Below the pieces are notes generated by a model. That model made no database searches and was not told the origin of the DNA. It saw only the letters and a program-made list of their open reading frames with translations. Positions 27,910-36,851 of a stretch of DNA of 56,749 nt are shown piece after piece. The stretch is from Actinomycetes bacterium (GTDB lineage: Bacteria; Actinomycetota; Acidimicrobiia; Acidimicrobiales; Poriferisodalaceae): the NCBI GenBank assembly GCA_024228575.1, contig JAAETH010000637.1, positions 1 through 56,749 of the forward strand, in the 5' to 3' direction. A program made the position numbers and the translations under genes. Numbering within the stretch: position 1 is the stretch's first letter; the number at the start of each line of letters is the position of its first letter.

Positions 27910-28733
27910 AACGACCTCACCCTCAAGAGTGGTTCGGAACGGTCCCAAGAGATGACAGGACCGTCCTTGCACACGAAGTGTGGCCCGATCTGGCAGTGAC
28001 CGCAGTGGCCGACGGCGCAGTGCATATTGCGCTCCAACGACAGCTCGATCGACGGGGCCGCTACCCCTCGATCGACGAGGGCGACCGCGGCGAACCGCAT
28101 CATCACTTCGGGTCCACATACGTAGGCGATGGTGTCCGAGGCGTCGAACTCGGCTCGCTCGACGAGCATCGTGACAAGGCCCACGTTGCCACGCCATCCT
28201 TCGGTTCCGACGTCGACGGTCGTTTGGACGTCGACCCCTGAGTCGGCCCAGCGATCCATGTCGTCGGCGTAGAGAAGACCTTCGGGGGTTCGAGCTCCCA
28301 CCAGCAGGACGACCCTCCGCTCGCCGGAATCGACAAGTGAGTCGATGAGGGGCCGCACAGGCACCAGGCCCAGGCCCCCGGCCACCACAACAGCATCGCC
28401 GCTGCCCAGATCGTTGCACGACCACCCGGTGCCGTATGGGCCGCGAAGACCGAGCTCGTCCCCGACCTGAAGGTCGCACAGGGTGTTGGTGACCGCACCA
28501 ACACGCCGGATGCTGTGCAAGAGCACATCGCCCTCGATTCCGGCAAGTGAGATCGGCGCCTCCCCCACCCCAAACGACCACAACATGTTGAACTGGCCCG
28601 GCTCGGGAGGGTCGATGCCGGCGTCGCGGGCAGCGATGGCCAGGGTCACCACCTCGTCGCTCTCGACATGCCTGTCCACCACACGGTGGACGAGCGGGGT
28701 CATCGGAAATGGTTGCACGGTCTCAGTCGACAT
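27906..28733 (-). CDS. hyhG: Hydrogenase gamma subunit, FAD/NAD(P)-binding reductase
   Basis: A 275-residue ferredoxin-NADP reductase-like flavoprotein that exchanges electrons between the iron-sulfur chain and NAD(P). The FAD-binding barrel includes PISLAG and LRGPYGTGW, the nucleotide fold has [16 protein letters not shown] and CGPEVMM, and the C-terminal [17 protein letters not shown] resembles the [2Fe-2S] site of dihydroorotate dehydrogenase B subunits. ATG 28733 overlaps the upstream gene by 11 nt; an internal ATG ten codons later is also possible. Whether NADP or NAD is preferred cannot be read from the sequence. Confidence 0.9.
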   Translation of the reverse strand: MSTETVQPFPMTPLVHRVVDRHVESDEVVTLAIAARDAGIDPPEPGQFNMLWSFGVGEAPISLAGIEGDVLLHSIRRVGAVTNTLCDLQVGDELGLRGPYGTGWSCNDLGSGDAVVVAGGLGLVPVRPLIDSLVDSGERRVVLLVGARTPEGLLYADDMDRWADSGVDVQTTVDVGTEGWRGNVGLVTMLVERAEFDASDTIAYVCGPEVMMRFAAVALVDRGVAAPSIELSLERNMHCAVGHCGHCQIGPHFVCKDGPVISWDRSEPLLRVRSL

Positions 28734-29187
28734 TGAGTGAGTAAAGATCGAGAAGGCGGATACGGGCAGACTGAAGTCGTTGTCGGATGACACCCGAGAA
28801 CCGTTGGTACATCGAATAGCCGAGGGCCGGATCCGCATCACACTTGGTACGAATACAAACAGCATCGAATCGGATCGCGCTGACCTCACCCCCTGCTCTG
28901 GCGTCGAAGGTGTTCTTGTACGGCGGGATCAGCCACGAAACACCGAGCACATCGCCGGGCCCCAATGCTTCGAGCACAACCCCGCCTCGACCGGGCAGGT
29001 CGACCTCGACAAAGACGTTTCCCTTGCGGATCAGGTAGAAGTGGTCGGCGGGCCCTCCCTCCGTGAGCACGAGCTGGTCTTCGCCATAGTGAACATTCTG
29101 GGCGCATCCGGCCAGCAGATCGAACGAGGTCTGGTCCATCCCGTCGAGCAGCGGCGCTTCGGCCATCAGGTCAGATATCGACTGCAT
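28723..29187 (-). CDS. Cyclic nucleotide-binding-fold protein without a DNA-binding domain
   Basis: A 154-residue protein that is a single CRP/FNR-type sensor domain. MAEAPLLDGMDQTSFDLLAGCA and DHFYLIRKGNVFVEVDL are the characteristic N-terminal and beta-roll parts, and PGDVLGVSWL occupies the place of the phosphate-binding cassette. It ends in a long helix (FSGVIRQRLQSARIRLLDLY) like the CRP dimer helix, with no helix-turn-helix after it. The usual Gly-Glu and Arg of a cAMP site are not evident, so the ligand is uncertain. GGAGGAGGG precedes ATG 29187. It lies between the beta and gamma hydrogenase genes and is probably a partner or regulator of the enzyme. Confidence 0.85.
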   Translation of the reverse strand: MQSISDLMAEAPLLDGMDQTSFDLLAGCAQNVHYGEDQLVLTEGGPADHFYLIRKGNVFVEVDLPGRGGVVLEALGPGDVLGVSWLIPPYKNTFDARAGGEVSAIRFDAVCIRTKCDADPALGYSMYQRFSGVIRQRLQSARIRLLDLYSLNVD

Positions 29188-29192
29188 CTGAC

Positions 29193-30344
29193 TCAACCCT
29201 CCTCCCTGGCCACAGCGGCCAGCTTCTTCACCTCGTCGGTGATATCGATGCCGGGTGGACACCAGGTGATGCACCGGCCACAACCCACACAACCCGACGA
29301 TCCGAACTGCTCGTGCCACCGGTCGACCTTGTGGAGCAACCATTGGCGGTAGCGCGAGGCCGTGGTATGACGAACCGCTCCACCGTGGATGGCTGTGAAG
29401 TCGTTGGTGAAACATGAATCCCACGACCGCCACCGTTCGCTGGTCGTGCCAGTCAGATCTGTGGTGTCGAAGGTCGTACTGCAAAAACAGGTTGGACAGA
29501 CCATCGTGCAATTGCCACATGACAGGCACTGTTTTGCGATGTCGTTCCAGAGTGTGGCCTCGGGGACAGACGCAGCCAGCGACGGGTCGGCTGGATCGAT
29601 ACCCCTGGTCATGGAGGCTGCTGCTTCGTGGTGGATCGCGTCGATCGCCGAGAGATCGTCGGTGGTTGCAGCGCGCGAGTCGATCCCGTCGAGCACACCG
29701 TCCCCCTCGGTCGATCCCGCTGCGATGACAAACTCGTGGCGCTCGGCCTTGCAGATCTCGTGTACGACGAGGTCGTAGCCTGCTGTCGGGGTTGGGCCCG
29801 TGCTCATCGATCCACAGAAACACGTCGCCGATGGTTTGGCACAAGCCACCGCGATGACAAAGGCCTCCCGACGACGCGCCGAGTAGGTCGGATCGAAAAC
29901 ACCGTTGTGTCGACCGGCCGAATCGCCGACCGCATCATCGAGAACACCCATGGCGGCCAGATCACACGATCTGACCCCAAGAAACACGGTCGGTGGTGCC
30001 TCCGGTTCGGGTTGCTCGATCGTGATCGTCTTGTCGGTCGTCCGGCTGGCCCGGATGAGCAGCGTAGGTTCGGGCATCAGGAATGGCTTCCACGACGCAG
30101 CGGTGCTCGCGAAACCGAACAGGCTTGTGTCGGACGACTCGAGTGTGTAGCTACCCGGGGCCTGCTGATCGCGAAGACCCTTGGGAAGGTCGGCTACCGA
30201 TGTGACATCGGAGTACGTGATGACACCGTCGGTTGCGACGGGTCCGAGGACCCTACGCCCTTCCTCGACCAGCGAATTGATCAGCGCCTCAAAGCCGCTG
30301 AGCGACAGGACACGATGACCTGAGAGACGCGCGTGTGGATCCAC
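29193..30344 (-). CDS. hyhB: Hydrogenase beta subunit, 4Fe-4S electron-transfer protein
   Basis: An approximately 383-residue subunit that extends the electron chain between the small and gamma subunits. Two ferredoxin-type motifs near the C-terminus are complete: CLSCGNCTMVCP (with a following CFC) and CVGCGRCITWCPPGID. The central part has FLGVRSCDLAAMGVLD and a CFCGSM segment like anaerobic sulfite reductase A and other sulfhydrogenase beta subunits. The start is uncertain: GTG 30344 or TTG 30356, with no good ribosome site for either. It begins about 35-47 nt after the nuoN2 stop and heads the hydrogenase genes. Confidence 0.9.
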   Translation of the reverse strand: MDPHARLSGHRVLSLSGFEALINSLVEEGRRVLGPVATDGVITYSDVTSVADLPKGLRDQQAPGSYTLESSDTSLFGFASTAASWKPFLMPEPTLLIRASRTTDKTITIEQPEPEAPPTVFLGVRSCDLAAMGVLDDAVGDSAGRHNGVFDPTYSARRREAFVIAVACAKPSATCFCGSMSTGPTPTAGYDLVVHEICKAERHEFVIAAGSTEGDGVLDGIDSRAATTDDLSAIDAIHHEAAASMTRGIDPADPSLAASVPEATLWNDIAKQCLSCGNCTMVCPTCFCSTTFDTTDLTGTTSERWRSWDSCFTNDFTAIHGGAVRHTTASRYRQWLLHKVDRWHEQFGSSGCVGCGRCITWCPPGIDITDEVKKLAAVAREEG

Positions 30345-30390
30345 CCAGCAAGTCAACCAGGTTGGCTGGAAGGCCCGAAAGAGTCCTTCG

Positions 30391-31890
30391 TCAGTTGCCG
30401 GCGACGAGAGCGGGAACAGCGTCGCGGGTGAACTCTATGAGCGAATCGGGGATGATGCCGTAGACCAGGGTGATGGCAACAGCCGCGGCGACCACAAAGG
30501 CCGTGGCGGGTGCAACTGCGAGGCGTGGAGCATCGTCGACATCGGCATCGCGGGCCCACATCGCCATGACGATGCGCAAGTACATGAACGCCGTGATGAC
30601 CGAAGCCACCATCGCCAGGATCGCCAGCCAGTAGATCTCCTCGGCCACGGCAGACTTGATGACCAGGAACTTGGCCACGAACCCGGCTGTCATGGGCACA
30701 CCCGCCTGGGCGAGAAGGAACACGGTGAATGCTCCCGCCAACCATGGGCGACGCTTTGCCAGACCCTCGTAGCGCTCGATCGGATGACCGTTGTCCCACC
30801 CGATGACAGACACAACAGCGAAGCTGCCGATGACCATAAACGTGTAGGCGAACAGGTAGAAGAGCGCCGAAGACATGCCTTCGGCCGTGGCAGCCTGAAC
30901 ACCGACCAGGATGTAGCCGGCATGGCCGACCGACGAGAACGCCAGCATTCGTTTGACGTCGTTCTGTGTGATCGCCATGACGGCACCGACGATGATCGAG
31001 ATCGCCGACAGAACAGCCAGAGGAACGGCCCAATCGCCTTCGTTTGCGCCGAGGGCCACGACCACAACACGCAGCAGACCGGCGAATGCAGCGGCCTTGG
31101 CGACCGACGCCATGAAGCCCGACACCGGGCTGCCCGAACCCTCGTAGACGTCGGGCGCCCAGAAATGGAACGGTGCGGCTGCCACCTTGAAGGCGAAGCC
31201 GACGAGCAACAAGGCGATGCCGACGATCAGTAGCTCCGAAGGCGAAACCATCGCTCCGAGGCTGGAGGTTCTCTCGCGGATGACGATCAGGCTGGTGGAT
31301 CCTGTCGTTCCGTAGACGAGGGCGATGCCATACAACAAGAACGCGCTCGAGAAAGCTCCCAGCACAAAATACTTCATCGCTGCTTCGCGGCCGTGAGGCC
31401 GACGGAACTGCATGGCTGCCAGGATGTAGAGCCCGATCGACAGCGACTCGAGGCCGATGAACATGACCACGAGATCGTTGGCCGAAGCCATGACGATGGC
31501 ACCCGTAGCCGCGGTCAACAGCAGTGCGTGGAACTCAGGCGCTGCGATGTGTTCTCTGCGCACATAGGCGTCGCCAACCAGGGCGGTGGCGATGACGCCC
31601 AACGATACGAGCACGGTGAAGAACAGCGAGAAGCCGTCGATGCCGATCGCGTCGGAAACCGTCGAATACGGACCCGACTCGCGCACGTCGTTCCACAACA
31701 CCATCGCGACAACAGCCGCGCCCGCTGAGGCAGCTACCGAAACCGCAGTCGAGAACCAACCGGGGATCGGGCGAGGCGAAAGAGACGTCACCAACATGAT
31801 GACCACAGCCCCGCCGACGAGAATGAACAGTGGTGTGAGGGAGAAGAAGTCGACCGGTGGCGACTCAAATTGGGTGAGCTGAGCAAACAT
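30391..31890 (-). CDS. nuoN: NADH-quinone oxidoreductase subunit N (operon nuo2)
   Basis: A 499-residue antiporter-like subunit with about 14 membrane helices. Motifs: MFIGLESLSIGLYIL (TM5 glutamate), FAFKVAAAPFHFWAPDVYEGSGSP (TM7-8), and MLAFSSVGHAGYILVG. ATG 31890 overlaps the nuoM2 stop by one base. It is the last complex I gene; the hydrogenase beta-subunit gene follows at once with no visible terminator hairpin in the gap. Confidence 0.96.
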   Translation of the reverse strand: MFAQLTQFESPPVDFFSLTPLFILVGGAVVIMLVTSLSPRPIPGWFSTAVSVAASAGAAVVAMVLWNDVRESGPYSTVSDAIGIDGFSLFFTVLVSLGVIATALVGDAYVRREHIAAPEFHALLLTAATGAIVMASANDLVVMFIGLESLSIGLYILAAMQFRRPHGREAAMKYFVLGAFSSAFLLYGIALVYGTTGSTSLIVIRERTSSLGAMVSPSELLIVGIALLLVGFAFKVAAAPFHFWAPDVYEGSGSPVSGFMASVAKAAAFAGLLRVVVVALGANEGDWAVPLAVLSAISIIVGAVMAITQNDVKRMLAFSSVGHAGYILVGVQAATAEGMSSALFYLFAYTFMVIGSFAVVSVIGWDNGHPIERYEGLAKRRPWLAGAFTVFLLAQAGVPMTAGFVAKFLVIKSAVAEEIYWLAILAMVASVITAFMYLRIVMAMWARDADVDDAPRLAVAPATAFVVAAAVAITLVYGIIPDSLIEFTRDAVPALVAGN

Positions 31891-33497
31891 CAGTGATCCT
31901 CCTCCTCGGACTCGGATTCGTCGACGTGCTCATCGGACGAGTCGGGCTCGTCGGAGGGAACGATCACAACATCCTCGGGGCGCTCGTAGTCGGTGTGTTC
32001 CTCGAGGTGGGTGACCAGAGCGTCGACACTCGGCTCGATGCGCTCGAGAAGTGGCTGTGGGTATACGCCGAGGAACACCATCGCTGCGATGAAGGGGAGC
32101 ATCAACAGGGCTTCGCTTCCGCGCATCTCTGGTGTTTCGAGATCGGCGTCGGTCGGTTCGCCGTGGAACACCCTCTGATAGGCCCACAACAAATAGAGGG
32201 CGGCCAAGATGACGCCGGCCGCGGCTACAACGGTCCACCAGCGGCGGGTTTCGAAAGAGCCGATGAGGATCAGGAACTCACCCGCGAAACCGTTCAGGCC
32301 GGGAAGCCCGACCGACGACAACATCGAGACGGTGAACACCGCTGCAAAGATCGGAGCGGCCTTCTGGATGCCTGACAACTCGTCGATGGCACGGGTCTTT
32401 CGCCGTTCGTAGAGCATGCCGACCAGGATGAAGAGTGCGCCGGTGCTGACACCGTGGTTGACCATCTGCAGCACACTGCCGGAGATTCCCTGGGTGGTGA
32501 AGGCGAAGGTTCCCAGAACGATGAAGCCCATGTGGGCCACCGAAGAGTAGGCGACCAGGCGCTTCAGGTCGCCCTGGACCGTGGCGACTATTGCTCCATA
32601 GATGATGCCGATGACACCAACGGTGACCAGCAGCGGGGCGAAGTGGACCGACGCCTCGGGAAACAGGTAGAGGCCGAAACGCAGCAGCCCGTAGGTGCCC
32701 AACTTCAACATGACCGCGGCCAGGATGACCGAGCCACCGGTCGGCGCCTGGGTGTGGGCATCGGGGAGCCAGGTGTGGATCGGTGCGACCGGAACCTTGA
32801 TTGCGAACGCAAACGCGAACGCGAGGAACAACCAGCGAGCCGTGTTGACACCGAGCGCCTGACGCTCGGCTAGCGCGACGAGGTCGAACGTGAGCCCGCC
32901 ATCGCCGGCGCTGAGCGACACGAGGGTGAGCATGGCGACCAGCATCAGGGCCGAACCGAACATGGTGTACAGGAAGAACTTCGTGGCCGCGTACTTGCGA
33001 TCGGCGTAGCCCCATCCCGAGATCAACATGTACATCGGGACCAGGACGATCTCGAAGAACACGAAGAACATGAAGAGGTCGAGAGCCAGGAATGCACCAA
33101 ACGACCCGGCCTGAAGCATCAGCATCCAGGCGGTGTACGACTTCTCGTCACCGTGGGGATCGATACCGGCCAACACGATCGGGAAGATCAGGCCGGTCAG
33201 GACCACCAACCACAGCGAGATGCCGTCGACGCCGACATGCCATGAAATGCCAAGGGTGGGAATCCACTCCTGGATCGTCTCGAACTGAAAGCCCGAGCTG
33301 TGGGTGTCGAACTGGGTGGCAACGTAGATCGACAACCCGGCGGCGCCTCCCGAGAACAGGACACCGAGCTGGCGGTGCAGACCCGGCATCGATTTCGGAA
33401 GAATCGCTATCAGCGCGGCACCGACGGCCGGCAGGAGGATCAGCCAGGTGAGGATGGGCATCGACGAAGTCGCCGACGATGCGAACATGGTCATCAC
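31890..33497 (-). CDS. nuoM: NADH-quinone oxidoreductase subunit M (operon nuo2)
   Basis: A 535-residue antiporter-like subunit. FFEIVLVPMYMLISGWG, IKVPVAPIHTWLPDAHTQAPTGG and VAYSSVAHMGFIVLG are the standard NuoM blocks. The C-terminus carries an unusual acidic tail of about 30 residues, rich in Asp, Glu and Ser (SDEPDSSDEHVDESESEEED). The start is GTG 33497 or ATG 33494, both overlapping the nuoL2 stop codon. Confidence 0.96.
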   Translation of the reverse strand: MMTMFASSATSSMPILTWLILLPAVGAALIAILPKSMPGLHRQLGVLFSGGAAGLSIYVATQFDTHSSGFQFETIQEWIPTLGISWHVGVDGISLWLVVLTGLIFPIVLAGIDPHGDEKSYTAWMLMLQAGSFGAFLALDLFMFFVFFEIVLVPMYMLISGWGYADRKYAATKFFLYTMFGSALMLVAMLTLVSLSAGDGGLTFDLVALAERQALGVNTARWLFLAFAFAFAIKVPVAPIHTWLPDAHTQAPTGGSVILAAVMLKLGTYGLLRFGLYLFPEASVHFAPLLVTVGVIGIIYGAIVATVQGDLKRLVAYSSVAHMGFIVLGTFAFTTQGISGSVLQMVNHGVSTGALFILVGMLYERRKTRAIDELSGIQKAAPIFAAVFTVSMLSSVGLPGLNGFAGEFLILIGSFETRRWWTVVAAAGVILAALYLLWAYQRVFHGEPTDADLETPEMRGSEALLMLPFIAAMVFLGVYPQPLLERIEPSVDALVTHLEEHTDYERPEDVVIVPSDEPDSSDEHVDESESEEEDH

Positions 33498-35374
33498 ACC
33501 ACCCCTGTCAGGAGCCAGATCACCAGGGCGAGCCCACCGAGAGCGATGCCTATCGCGTACTGGCGCATGTATCCGCTCTGGGCGGGCTGGATGAATCGTC
33601 CGACCATCTGAACGACGCGACCGGCGCCGTTGACGGCTCCGTCGACCACGTTGCTGTCGAATGCGGCGAACATGTCGAAGCCCTTCTGGCCCGGACCGCC
33701 GACGACCTTTGCATAGGCCGCGTCGACGTACATGGCATTCTCGAGGAACTCGGGTTCCAGCTTGTTGGTTGAGATCTTGCGCAGGAGCCAGGCACCGGCG
33801 GCGAAGCTAATGCCGATGAGTCCGGCGACCACCGACACAACCGCCAGTCCGACCTTGGTGCCGGTCGACGAGGTGAAGTGATGCAGGTGCCCGTGTTCGA
33901 ACACGGGCTCGAGGAAGTGTTCGAGCACGAGCCAGTCGGCGACAAGAGGCAGGTTCATAGCACCACCGGCCACAGCAGCAACTGCGAGAACGGCGAGCGG
34001 AACCCACATCGTCCACGGCGACTCGTGAGGATGCACCGGATGGTCGCCCTCCTCGGACCAGCGCGCCTCGCCGAAGAACACCAGGAAGACCTGGCGGCTC
34101 ATGTAGTAGGCGGTCAACAGTGCTGTGACGAGACCGACGACCCACAACACGGGCGACTTCTCCCAGGCGGCGAGCAAGATCTCGTCCTTTGACCAGAAGC
34201 CGCTGAACGGGGGAACGCCCGCGATGGCAAGCCAGCCGACGATGAAGGTCCCCGCCGTGATGGGCATGAGTGCTCGCAGAGCGCCCATCTTGCGCATGTC
34301 CTGCTCGTCGTGCATCCCGTGGATGACCGAACCCGAGCCGAGGAACAACAAGGCCTTGAAGAAGGCGTGGGTGATGACGTGGAAGATGGCAGCCACATAG
34401 GCGCCGGACCCGATGGCCAGGAACATGTACCCAAGCTGGCTGACCGTCGAGTAGGCCAGCACCTTCTTGATGTCATGTTGGGCCACCGCTGACAGTGCAG
34501 CGAACAGGGCTGTCGCTGCACCAATTATGGCCACGACGGTGAGAGCGTCATCGGTCAGGACCGGATTCAGGCGCACCAGCAGGTAGACACCCGAAGTGAC
34601 CATCGTCGCGGCATGGATGAGCGCCGAGACGGGTGTCGGGCCCTCCATGGCATCGGGCAACCACACATAGAGCGGAAGCTGGGCCGATTTGCCGGCCGCG
34701 GCCACCAGGAACAGCAACGAAACGGCTGTGCCCGTCGTGCTCGTCAGGGCGTGGGCGGCGGGGCCGATCTCTGCGTAGGTGACAGTGCCGATGGTGGTCC
34801 ACAGCAGGAACGTGCCGACCATGAAGCCCCAGTCGCCGACGCGGTTGGTGACGAAGGCCTTCTTGCCTGCGACCGCCGCCGACTCGCGGGTGTGCCAGAA
34901 CGAGATGAGCAGGTAGGAACACGCGCCGACACCTTCCCATCCGAGGAAGGTGATGATGAGGTTGTTCCCGAACACGAGCATGAGCATCGAGAACAGGAAC
35001 AGGTTCAGGTAGATGAAGAACTTCGAGAACTTCTCGTCGCCGTGCATGTACCCGATCGAATAGAGGTGGATCAGGCTGCCGACGCCGGTGATGAAGAGCG
35101 CCATCGTGATCGACAAGGGGTCGACCAGGAATCCAGCCTCGACCTTGAGAGATCCGAGCGGGATCCAATCGAAGAGCACCTGCTGGAACTGACGGCTGTG
35201 GCCGTCCTCTCCGAGCAGGCCGATGAATACCAGAACGGTCGCGATGAACGAGCCGCCGGCTGCCGCAGTGGCCAACCAACCGGCAAGCGGCTCGCCGAGA
35301 CGGCGGCCGAACGCGACCAGGGTCAAGAAACCGGCGAGTGGCAGTGCCGGTACTAGCCAGATGAGTTCGAGCAC
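33494..35374 (-). CDS. nuoL: NADH-quinone oxidoreductase subunit L (operon nuo2)
   Basis: A 626-residue antiporter-like subunit of standard size with the long C-terminal amphipathic helix. GWEGVGACSYLLISFWH, SAQLPLYVWLPDAMEGPTPVSALIHAATMV and FWSKDEILLAAWE identify it. It lacks the His-rich insertions of the nuo1 copy. GTG 35374 is 4 nt after the nuoK2 stop. Confidence 0.96.
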   Translation of the reverse strand: MLELIWLVPALPLAGFLTLVAFGRRLGEPLAGWLATAAAGGSFIATVLVFIGLLGEDGHSRQFQQVLFDWIPLGSLKVEAGFLVDPLSITMALFITGVGSLIHLYSIGYMHGDEKFSKFFIYLNLFLFSMLMLVFGNNLIITFLGWEGVGACSYLLISFWHTRESAAVAGKKAFVTNRVGDWGFMVGTFLLWTTIGTVTYAEIGPAAHALTSTTGTAVSLLFLVAAAGKSAQLPLYVWLPDAMEGPTPVSALIHAATMVTSGVYLLVRLNPVLTDDALTVVAIIGAATALFAALSAVAQHDIKKVLAYSTVSQLGYMFLAIGSGAYVAAIFHVITHAFFKALLFLGSGSVIHGMHDEQDMRKMGALRALMPITAGTFIVGWLAIAGVPPFSGFWSKDEILLAAWEKSPVLWVVGLVTALLTAYYMSRQVFLVFFGEARWSEEGDHPVHPHESPWTMWVPLAVLAVAAVAGGAMNLPLVADWLVLEHFLEPVFEHGHLHHFTSSTGTKVGLAVVSVVAGLIGISFAAGAWLLRKISTNKLEPEFLENAMYVDAAYAKVVGGPGQKGFDMFAAFDSNVVDGAVNGAGRVVQMVGRFIQPAQSGYMRQYAIGIALGGLALVIWLLTGVV

Positions 35375-35378
35375 GCTG

Positions 35379-35684
35379 CTATCCCTTCATCACGCTGAGG
35401 TCGTCGGCGGTCGCGCCGGGCGAGCGTCTGACTATGGCAACAACGATGCCCAGGCCGACCACCACTTCGGCGGCAGCGACCACCAGCACGAAGAACACGA
35501 CGGTCTGGCCGGCAACATCGCCGAGAATCCGAGAGAAAGCGACGAACGTCAGGTTGACGCCGTTGAGCATCAGCTCGACACACATCAACATCACGAGGGG
35601 GTTGCGGCGCAGCAACAACCCGATCCCTCCGATGATGAACAAGAGGGCACCCAGAACGAGGTACCAGCCTTCGGTGACCTCCAT
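35379..35684 (-). CDS. nuoK: NADH-quinone oxidoreductase subunit K (operon nuo2)
   Basis: A 101-residue, three-helix subunit. The conserved proton-path glutamates are in [11 protein letters not shown] and [10 protein letters not shown]. The start overlaps the nuoJ2 stop by one base (ATGA-type junction). Typical length. Confidence 0.96.
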   Translation of the reverse strand: MEVTEGWYLVLGALLFIIGGIGLLLRRNPLVMLMCVELMLNGVNLTFVAFSRILGDVAGQTVVFFVLVVAAAEVVVGLGIVVAIVRRSPGATADDLSVMKG

Positions 35685-36232
35685 CAGGATTCACCCCCCT
35701 GCGATTCCTCGAGCTCGGGTCGTGGCTTGCGACTCAAGATGACCGCTCCGATGACAGCGATTATGAGCAACACCGAAGTGAGCTCGAAAGCGAATACGTA
35801 CTGGTCGAACAACGAATGTGCCAACTGATTGATATCGGGTGTGTTCGGATCGATGGGGGTGCCGGCAGGTTGAGATGTGATGCCGTCTTCGACCCTGGTC
35901 ATCAAGAAGACCAGAACCCCGAGACCGACGACACCAAATGCCGCAGCCGCGACCCGTTGGCCCTTCAGGCCTCCCAAGTCGAGCTTCGTGTGCACATCAA
36001 CACCCAACAACATGATGACGAACAGGAACATCACGACTATTGCGCCGGCATAGACGATGACCTGGACCGCGGCCAGGAAGTGGGCTTCCTGTGCGACGAA
36101 GTGCACGGCAATTCCGAACAATGTCATGACGAGCATCAGGGCGGAGTGAACCGGGTTCCTGGCGACCACAACACCAACAGCACCGACCAGGCAGATCGCA
36201 GCAGCGACCAAGAACACGATCAGGTCGATCAT
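35684..36232 (-). CDS. nuoJ: NADH-quinone oxidoreductase subunit J (operon nuo2)
   Basis: A 182-residue membrane subunit with five helices. [20 protein letters not shown] is the conserved TM3. ATG 36232 overlaps the nuoI2 stop. The last helix ([15 protein letters not shown]) is followed by a short charged tail. Confidence 0.95.
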   Translation of the reverse strand: MIDLIVFLVAAAICLVGAVGVVVARNPVHSALMLVMTLFGIAVHFVAQEAHFLAAVQVIVYAGAIVVMFLFVIMLLGVDVHTKLDLGGLKGQRVAAAAFGVVGLGVLVFLMTRVEDGITSQPAGTPIDPNTPDINQLAHSLFDQYVFAFELTSVLLIIAVIGAVILSRKPRPELEESQGGES

Positions 36233-36849
36233 GCGCCCTCCTCCGAGCTAGCGGTTGCCGACTGGCCGACCTCGGGACTGCGAACACCATGTCCGAGTTC
36301 GCCGCTCCAACCTACGACACCTTCGTATTCGACTCGTCCCGCAGATGAAGTGGCCCGCATCCAGCCCGAAGTGTTCAGGTCGTCGCCTTCATGCCATAGC
36401 TCCCACGGCTGCTTCCGGGGCTTGCCCTCGTCGTCGACGACGAGCTCGGATTTGGTGTAGATGGCGTCGCTGCGATTCGTGAACGAGAACTCGAAGAGTT
36501 TCGACTCGGTGATCGCCTGGGTGGGACAGGCCTCGACACACATGTCGCAATGGATGCACCGAAGGTAGTTGATCTCGTACACGAACCCGAAGCGCTCGCC
36601 GGGCGACACCGGGTCTTCGACGGGATTGTCGGAGCCTCGTACATAGATGCACTTGGCTGGACAGACACCGGCGCACAATTCACAGCCGATGCACTTCTCC
36701 ATGCCGTCCTCGTGGCGGTTGAGAACGTGACGACCATGAAAGCGCTCGGGTTTGGGCCGCTTCTCTTTTGGGTATTCGGTGGTCACGCGTTCATCGAAGA
36801 GGCGTTCGAAGGTGACCTTAAAGCCTCTGACGTAGTCGAGCATGCCCAT
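36229..36849 (-). CDS. nuoI: NADH-quinone oxidoreductase subunit I (operon nuo2)
   Basis: A 206-residue two-cluster ferredoxin subunit. Motifs CIGCELCAGVCPAKCIYV and CIHCDMCVEACPTQAI bind N6a and N6b. The C-terminus is extended by about 50 residues of low-complexity, acidic sequence beyond the usual end. MGMLDYVRGFKVTFE is the usual N-terminal membrane-contact helix. It starts 2 nt after nuoH2. Confidence 0.95.
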   Translation of the reverse strand: MGMLDYVRGFKVTFERLFDERVTTEYPKEKRPKPERFHGRHVLNRHEDGMEKCIGCELCAGVCPAKCIYVRGSDNPVEDPVSPGERFGFVYEINYLRCIHCDMCVEACPTQAITESKLFEFSFTNRSDAIYTKSELVVDDEGKPRKQPWELWHEGDDLNTSGWMRATSSAGRVEYEGVVGWSGELGHGVRSPEVGQSATASSEEGA

Positions 36850-36851
36850 GA

